This document shows positions 58,090 to 64,000 of a stretch of DNA of 64,000 bases, one piece after another (position 1 is the stretch's first letter; every line of letters begins with the position of its first letter). The notes beneath the pieces were generated by a model. That model saw nothing but the letters and a program-made list of their open reading frames with translations. It was not told the origin of the DNA and made no database searches. This stretch comes from Sphaeramia orbicularis. Its lineage: Eukaryota; Chordata; Actinopteri; Kurtiformes; Apogonidae. A program made the translations under genes and the position numbers. Location: the NCBI RefSeq assembly GCF_902148855.1, contig NC_043972.1, forward strand, positions 35,843,496 to 35,907,495, given 5' to 3'.

Positions 58090-61011
58090 TTGGTAGCTGA
58101 GGGCAGTAGGCGCTCTGTTAAAATGTCTGGACAGGAGGAGAGTGGGAGTGGAGCTGGAAGACAGCAGTATTGGAGTTCCTATCCTACAGTTCAACTCCTA
58201 CACACTGTAAGACACTTCTATATAATGTGCAGACATTCTTATACACACAGGACTGTGATTGCACATTTTTCATAATGAGGACCCTGACGTTTTTGTTTTT
58301 TTTTTTCTTCAATGACAAGTGGCTTTGAATTGCACTTTATTTAGCTTAGCTACTCCAGGTTTAGTCTGTAAATGATGGATTTCTGGTGTTGGGTTTTCAT
58401 CAGTATACTGTACTAACAATTACTGTATTAGTAATTCCATTATTGGTATTTCTCTGCTCATATATCATCAAACCAAACCTCTTATATGTGATATGGGGTT
58501 TTAATGACATAATAATATGTGATGTCCCAATATAGTAAGGGAGTGGTGAAGATTGACTCTGATACATACAGGTAAGTGTATGTACCACAAGTCATTTTCT
58601 CAGTTACATTAATTCTATCCAGAAATGATATGACACATTACATGATACTCGTAGTATCTGAAAGTTTCATTAAATTTTAGTTCTGCTATTAGAAGTACAT
58701 TTACTCTTCCAGTGCTCTGCAAATCTTTAAGTCTGAACTCCACCCATCAGTGTACAAACTACATTCAGGAGAAAAGGAAGGGCTCAGTCTTTATGGTAGG
58801 CAGCTTTGAAGGATTAAAGGACATTGGTTCATCTTTTTGGCTATAAAGATTATTTATGCTAACTGCTTGTTCCTATTGTGTTTTGCAGGGATGTTAAATC
58901 GATGTAAGTGCAAGTTTGGCTCCAAACTACTACGGTAAAAAACATATCTTACCCTTTATTCATGCATTTTATTTTTTGTCTGGGCACATTCAGACAAAAA
59001 GTAATGAAGAGTCACTCTGTAGAATATCTGTGCTGCTCAAATAAAGAGAATAGAGTATGTTTTGGGAACTGTTGTCACACTTGTGAAGTTGGTACATTTG
59101 TGTTTGATAAAACTTAGGTGTCTTTCTATTTATGGCAGTGAAAAATCAATTTGTCTAAATTTTCCACATAAATATCCATCATCTGGTTTTGATGTTATAT
59201 ATGCTTTGATGTACAGGGTCTCAATGACTTCATTAAAAGTCTTGAAAAAGTCTGAAATACAAAACTATTTTAGGAATTACTGTATTAAAGTGACTGGACA
59301 AGATCCACTAGTGTCAACTTTAAATGTGATTTGGTGGAAAATTTGGATTGAACAGATAGTGTGTCATGATGTGGTGTGCAAGTTAATGTGGTGTTTTCTC
59401 ATTAAAAATAACTATTTCTAAATGATTTTGCTTTTATCTAATTTGTGTATGTTGAAGTGAAGCAGCATCTGAAATATAACCTGAGGATAGTTCTTAAATT
59501 GCATTCATAATATTCCTAAAAAGTCCTAAATGCTTACATTTAACTTGTTGAGACCTGCTAAAACCCTGGATGTAGATCTGTAGGTGTTGTAAATATATCT
59601 GTCGAGGCCCGAAACGGAATCTGGCCCGATTCAGAATCAGGCCGGCCCAGAATGGAATTCTATTCTAGGCCGGCCTAGAATGGAATCCTGCTGCTATAAT
59701 GTTATTTTTATACCATGTTTAATGCAAATGATCCATAATTCCATAATTTGTCATAATTTTACATTTTCAGTCTTACATACCTTGAGTAACTATTGTCAAT
59801 TTCAGTCGATTTCACTGTACCATATATTGGTGGGGAGTACCACTAGGTTCTATTTGTAAATAAAGTGTATTATAGTTTACAATTAAAATGTTGTTTGTTT
59901 CATTTTTTTTCACATATTTGCAAATTCCATGTATTGATTTTTGTTATAATTTAGATCATTTGCATTAAACATGGTATAAAAATAACATTATAGCAGCAGG
60001 ATTCCATTCTAGGCCGGCCTAGAATAGAATTCCATTCTGGGCTGGCCCGATTCTGAATTGGGCCAGATTCCGTTTTGGGCCTCGACATATCTTTTTTATA
60101 ACACTCTGTTGATTGTTAAAACTGGAGGATGGAAAATTTACTACATTTGTAAACCTCTGACCTCTTTGCTCTTAGCCAGTGGTTTCTGCGGCCAACACGG
60201 GACCTGGATGTTTTGCACAGAAGACAGAAAGTGATGCGTTTCTTCACATCGCCTCAAAACTCTGACATTTTGAGCACTTTGCAGTCGTCGCTCCGCAACA
60301 TCAGAAACATTGCAGTAACAACTCTGACAAACTTCTTTCTCCACATCTGTGAACACTTACCCTCCACCTACTGAGTCACCATCTGTACACTGACATCATG
60401 TCATCTCCCTAAAGCTAATATGTGTGTGTCTCTGTGTGTGGTAGACCATTCTGCGCAGGATGTCACTCTCTCACACTAAAGTGACTGATTGGCAGAGTCT
60501 CTACAAGGTTAGAGCTTTAGTATTATTGAGCATATCATATAATATCTGATCCAAGGCTTTGTTAAGTGTGCAAAAAGAATTGTGTGTGTATATGTGTGTG
60601 TATGTCAGACAGTGTACAGTGCAATTTGTATCAGGGACACAGTTCGTAAGCTTCCACAAACCATTGAGCTTTTTCATGAGATTAGTGAGGGGTTCTCTGA
60701 TGACCTCCATTATATCGCCTCACTCATCAGCCGAGTTGTAAGTTCTCCTTCTCACGCGTCCTCAATTGACTGAATATTTTAGAAATTTTGTGGCTTTTGT
60801 TTCAGTATTCAGTAATACTAAGTGGTTGAGCATGGTTAAATTGTATGGTTCTCTGATTTGTACCCTAAAGGTGGATTTTGAAACTAGTACAGCAGAAAAC
60901 CGCTTCACCGTCAAACCAAATGTGGATCCAGCAGTTGATGAAAGTAAGTGCACCTATGCATATAAAGTTGAAGCGAGTAGCTAGCCACTTTGTGTATGGA
61001 ATATAATAATA

Positions 61012-61042
<31 letters not shown>

Positions 61043-64000
61043 TGACTATGATAATAATAAACTTGTACTTGTATAGTAAAGATTAAAACCACCAGTCACA
61101 TCAAATGCGTAAAACACAATAAATGCATTTGTATGAAAAAATCCTGCATGGAAGGCGCACAAAAGACAAATACAAAATAAAACGTTGGAAGATTTAAAGC
61201 CATAAATTAAACACCAGGAATAAAATATAAGAACAAGAGATACTTATAAGTATGTGAACTTTATATGATGCGTTCTCTCTTCTTCCACTAGAAAAGAGGA
61301 AGATGATAGGGTTGTCTGACTTCCTGACAGATGTAGCCAGGAGAGAACTGGAACATCTGGATTCTCGCATCTCCTCCTGCTGTGTCATATACATCCCTCT
61401 GGTCTGAGCTTACACCCACACAATGGCTGTTTGATATACAGTATCTCTGTACAAACTACATTTATATGGTGGGAGTTTGAGACTCAGCACCATGAAATTA
61501 CTTCTCTGGAAAACTAGTACTATAATAGAACTCATATATCATTGTTAAACTCCCCTTGTAGATAGGATTTCTGCTCTCTGTCCCTCGGCTGCCCAGCATG
61601 GTGGAGAAAGAGGATTTTGAGATAGAGGGGCTTGATTTTATGGTTGGTGTAAAAACTTCCAAGAATCGTGTGTGTGTGGTGTGTTTTTATTGCTGGTTAA
61701 TGTTAGTCTTTTCTTTATGTGCATCTTTATGTGTGTTTATTTGTTCATGGCTAGTTTCTGTCAGAGGATCGTCTTCACTATCGCAGCCGAAGAACCAAAG
61801 AGTTAGATGACCTCCTGGGGGATTTACACTGTGACATTAGAGGTTTGTTTATGTTCGTACAAATAGGAAACACTCATGTAATAGCTGCATATTCAACACA
61901 CATTTTCAACATAACTCTGTTTACTCAGACATGGAGACGGCAATTATGACACAGTTGCAGAACACTGTCCTCCAGAGGAGCACGTCTCTGTACAAGGTTG
62001 GTGTGCACTTCTAGGTGTAAGCTTAAATGAAATGTTGAATATTTTATCACTTTGATGACATGTCTTTTTTATGACAGTGAGGCTTTTAACATGTCCAAGT
62101 GAATGTAGTGGGATGGGAGGCTCATTTTGATTATGAAACTCCAGTGTACGCTTATGATATTTGTCTAATTATAATGTTATATTTTGCCATTTAAAATGTT
62201 ATTGCTATTTGTAAGACACAATAAATGACTGCATTGTTATGACTATCACAGCTATGGCCAGAATTGTCTTGCTTTTAAGTAGATTACAACTTTGCTTTTG
62301 AATTAATCTAACAGAAACACTGAGCTTTATTATTACAAAGTCTTGAGTTTATTAAGTTTTATTAAAGAGAGACCTCAAATCTCTCTCATGCGATTAAAGT
62401 ACTCACTCTTATCCACTCTGACTGTGGCTGTTAAGGAGTCTCATGGTGAATCTTAACAATTGTCACAGAATAAAAAACAGCCAGAACATCCAAAAACAAG
62501 TCCCAAACCATTCATGCTGCATGAACAACTTTTATGTCTATCCGCATACTCAGTATAGTCCAGTACTCTTTATACTCAGTATAGTTTACACTAAATATGG
62601 CTAGATGCTGTTTCCATCTCATTTATCAACATACTGCGGGTAAGCATAAGTATTTCTGACCCAATTTTGTCCACATCCCCTCAACAACTCCTGGTTGACC
62701 ATAAGTAAAAACAGCACCATTAAGAACATTCAGAGCAAATGTTTATTGTGTAGGTTTTGGATCTCACTGCTGAACTTGACTGTCTGATGGCTATGAGCAG
62801 CGCTTCCCAAGAGTATGGCTATACCCCACCCAAACTAACCAACCACAGAAGAATAATAATCACAGAGGGCAGGTAGGTACCCAGAATACATGCAAACAGT
62901 TATCCTGGGTACTCTTCTAAATTAAATTGTGCAGATAAAAAAAATAGTAAGTTAAAGTATGATGTGAAGCATGTCATAAATCAATCTCGTGTGGCATTAG
63001 TGTGATTACTTGTCACATAGAAAGAGCACAGACAAAAACACAGGTGCAGACACCAGATTCACATAAACACAAAGCATTATTGACACTAATAAAACTGTGG
63101 TAGAAGACTGCTACATGTACTGTATATATTTTATTATTTGCTAGACACCCATTGTTTGAGCTGTGCTCTCCTGTGTTTGTGGCCAACTCCTATCACTGCA
63201 CCGAGTCCCAGGCCAGAGTCAAGATCATCACTGGCCCCAATTCCTCTGGCAAGAGCATCTACCTCAAACAGGTCAGAAAATGTGTTTTGTTCCAGTCAGT
63301 AACTTAAATGTGGGATTAGACAAGTAACACTTCTGTGGAACATGGATATTTATGTGAATGTTTGCACTGATACAAAGACTTAGTGTGATTTTTCTGTTTT
63401 GACATGTATGTGGCCCATTGTGTCCATGTTTCTGTTTCCTGTTTACATCAAATGAGAGTTCCTGTGACTGTTGGTGTTTTTGAGACTTTAGCCTCATGTA
63501 TTCTGCTTTCTGATTTGCTCTTAACAGGTGGGTTTGATTGTATTCATGGCTCTAATTGGCTCAAATGTGCCAGCAAAGGAGGCAGAGATTGGTCTTGTGG
63601 ATGGTATCTTCACGCGCATGCAGAGCAGAGAGTCTGTATCTGTGGGCCTCAGCACCTTTATGATAGACCTCAACCAGGTAACAATAAGCTCACACATACA
63701 CAATTTATGCACACAAGTTTATCTGTGTGTGTCATAGTGTGGGTGTGGAAATAAAAGATATGAACTTCCAACACTACTGTCCTCCGGCTCCACTCCCACT
63801 CTCCACCTGTCAAGACATTTCTGCTAAGCAACTACTGCCTGCTTACAGTGCAGCAATTGCACACAAAGATACAAACACACAGCCTTAATAAAACAACAAT
63901 GTGTAGGGTAACTGTTTGTCTATTCTCCAGATGGCCCAGGCCCTGAACAGCAGTACAGGCAGCTCATTAGTACTCATCGATGAATTTGGAAAAGGAACTA
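56999..64000 (+). CDS. msh5: MutS homologue MSH5 (partial, C-terminal end missing)
   Basis: Twenty-one coding exons in unbroken phase: 56999-57094, 57184-57307, 57421-57501, 57629-57682, 57818-57939, 58097-58206, 58536-58571, 58713-58795, 58889-58934, 60176-60314, 60445-60507, 60609-60737, 60871-60943, 61292-61401, 61562-61642, 61755-61842, 61929-61996, 62754-62872, 63145-63271, 63528-63677, 63931-64000. About 656 residues are seen; human MSH5 has 834. Recognisable parts are [27 protein letters not shown]-like [49 protein letters not shown], the P-loop GPNSSGKS (exon 19), the STFMIDL signature (exon 20) and Walker [12 protein letters not shown] (exon 21). MSH4-MSH5 is a clamp that stabilises meiotic recombination intermediates and promotes crossovers. 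Intron 9 holds a palindromic MITE. The gene looks intact. Confidence 0.97.
58029..58085 (+). repeat. (GT)n microsatellite at msh5 exon 6 acceptor
   Basis: About 28 GT units ending some 10 nt before the AG of the exon 6 acceptor (58095-58096), taking the place of a normal polypyrimidine tract. Confidence 0.95.
59600..60087. mobile_element. Palindrome-rich MITE, copy 2 (msh5 intron 9)
   Basis: 488 bp, the same length as copy 1 at 23005-23492 and nearly identical along its length. Ends TGTCGAGGCCC and GGGCCTCGACA. A 4-bp duplication TATC lies at 59596-59599 and 60088-60091. Arms contain CTAGGCCGGCCTAG and related palindromes. No coding. Confidence 0.88.
61003..61063 (+). repeat. (TAA)n array in msh5 intron 13
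   Basis: Interrupted AATAAT trinucleotide run between exons 13 and 14. Confidence 0.9.
62000..62750. other. msh5 intron 17, featureless
   Basis: Anonymous intronic DNA with a short internal CTCAGTATAGT duplication (about 62548-62585). No exon was missed, since exons 17 and 18 join in phase. Confidence 0.5.

Noticed and set aside
58960-59421. Frames of 69 and 119 codons in msh5 intron 9
   Set aside because: They lie in intronic AT-rich DNA; the flanking msh5 exons 9 and 10 join in phase without them and no domain is visible.

Overview
This window looks like teleost (probably percomorph) fish genomic DNA. It has vertebrate intron-exon genes with GT-AG junctions, MHC class II alpha and beta chains of fish type, a dense load of DNA-transposon relatives typical of fish (hAT, Tc1/mariner, MITEs), fish LINE tails and many long dinucleotide and trinucleotide repeats. 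There is no sign of prokaryotic or viral gene organisation.

Layout. (1) 1-17.45 kb: the 5' half of a FAM171A1-like gene on the minus strand. Four coding exons are visible, with a 9.6 kb first intron. The rest of the gene lies left of the window. (2) 17.67-20.32 kb: a roughly 31-bp minisatellite of about 80 units, almost every one carrying a CCAAT box in a good NF-Y context; the last two to three units are inverted. (3) 20.6-48.2 kb: an MHC class II cluster, all on the plus strand, in the order alpha1-beta1-alpha2-beta2-(relic beta exons 4-5)-alpha3-beta3. The alpha genes have four coding exons and the beta genes five. The beta1-tail/alpha2/beta2 block (about 28.26-40.05 kb) is duplicated as 40.05-50.05 kb. 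The left edge of the second copy cuts a beta gene in intron 3, which explains the relic. Beta3 has an 8-nt shift in exon 2 and is probably a pseudogene. Different mobile elements entered each copy after the duplication: a LINE in the first, a solo LTR in the second. (4) 51.7-55.2 kb: an SPSB-like (SPRY plus SOCS box) gene with a GC-rich first exon; its frame is broken in several places. (5) 57.0-64.0 kb: the MutS homologue msh5, plus strand, 21 coding exons seen, running out of the window just after the Walker B motif.

How the genes relate. Each alpha/beta pair would encode a cell-surface heterodimer that presents peptides to CD4 T cells. The immunoglobulin domains (exon 3) are nearly identical across genes, whereas the peptide-binding domains (exon 2) are very different, even between the recent duplicates. 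msh5 works in meiotic crossing-over and lies in the class III part of the mammalian MHC, so its position about 9 kb from class II genes is a notable linkage. FAM171A1 and SPSB are not known to act with the MHC genes.

Coordinates of exons were derived by hand from reading frames and splice sites; no database search was possible.
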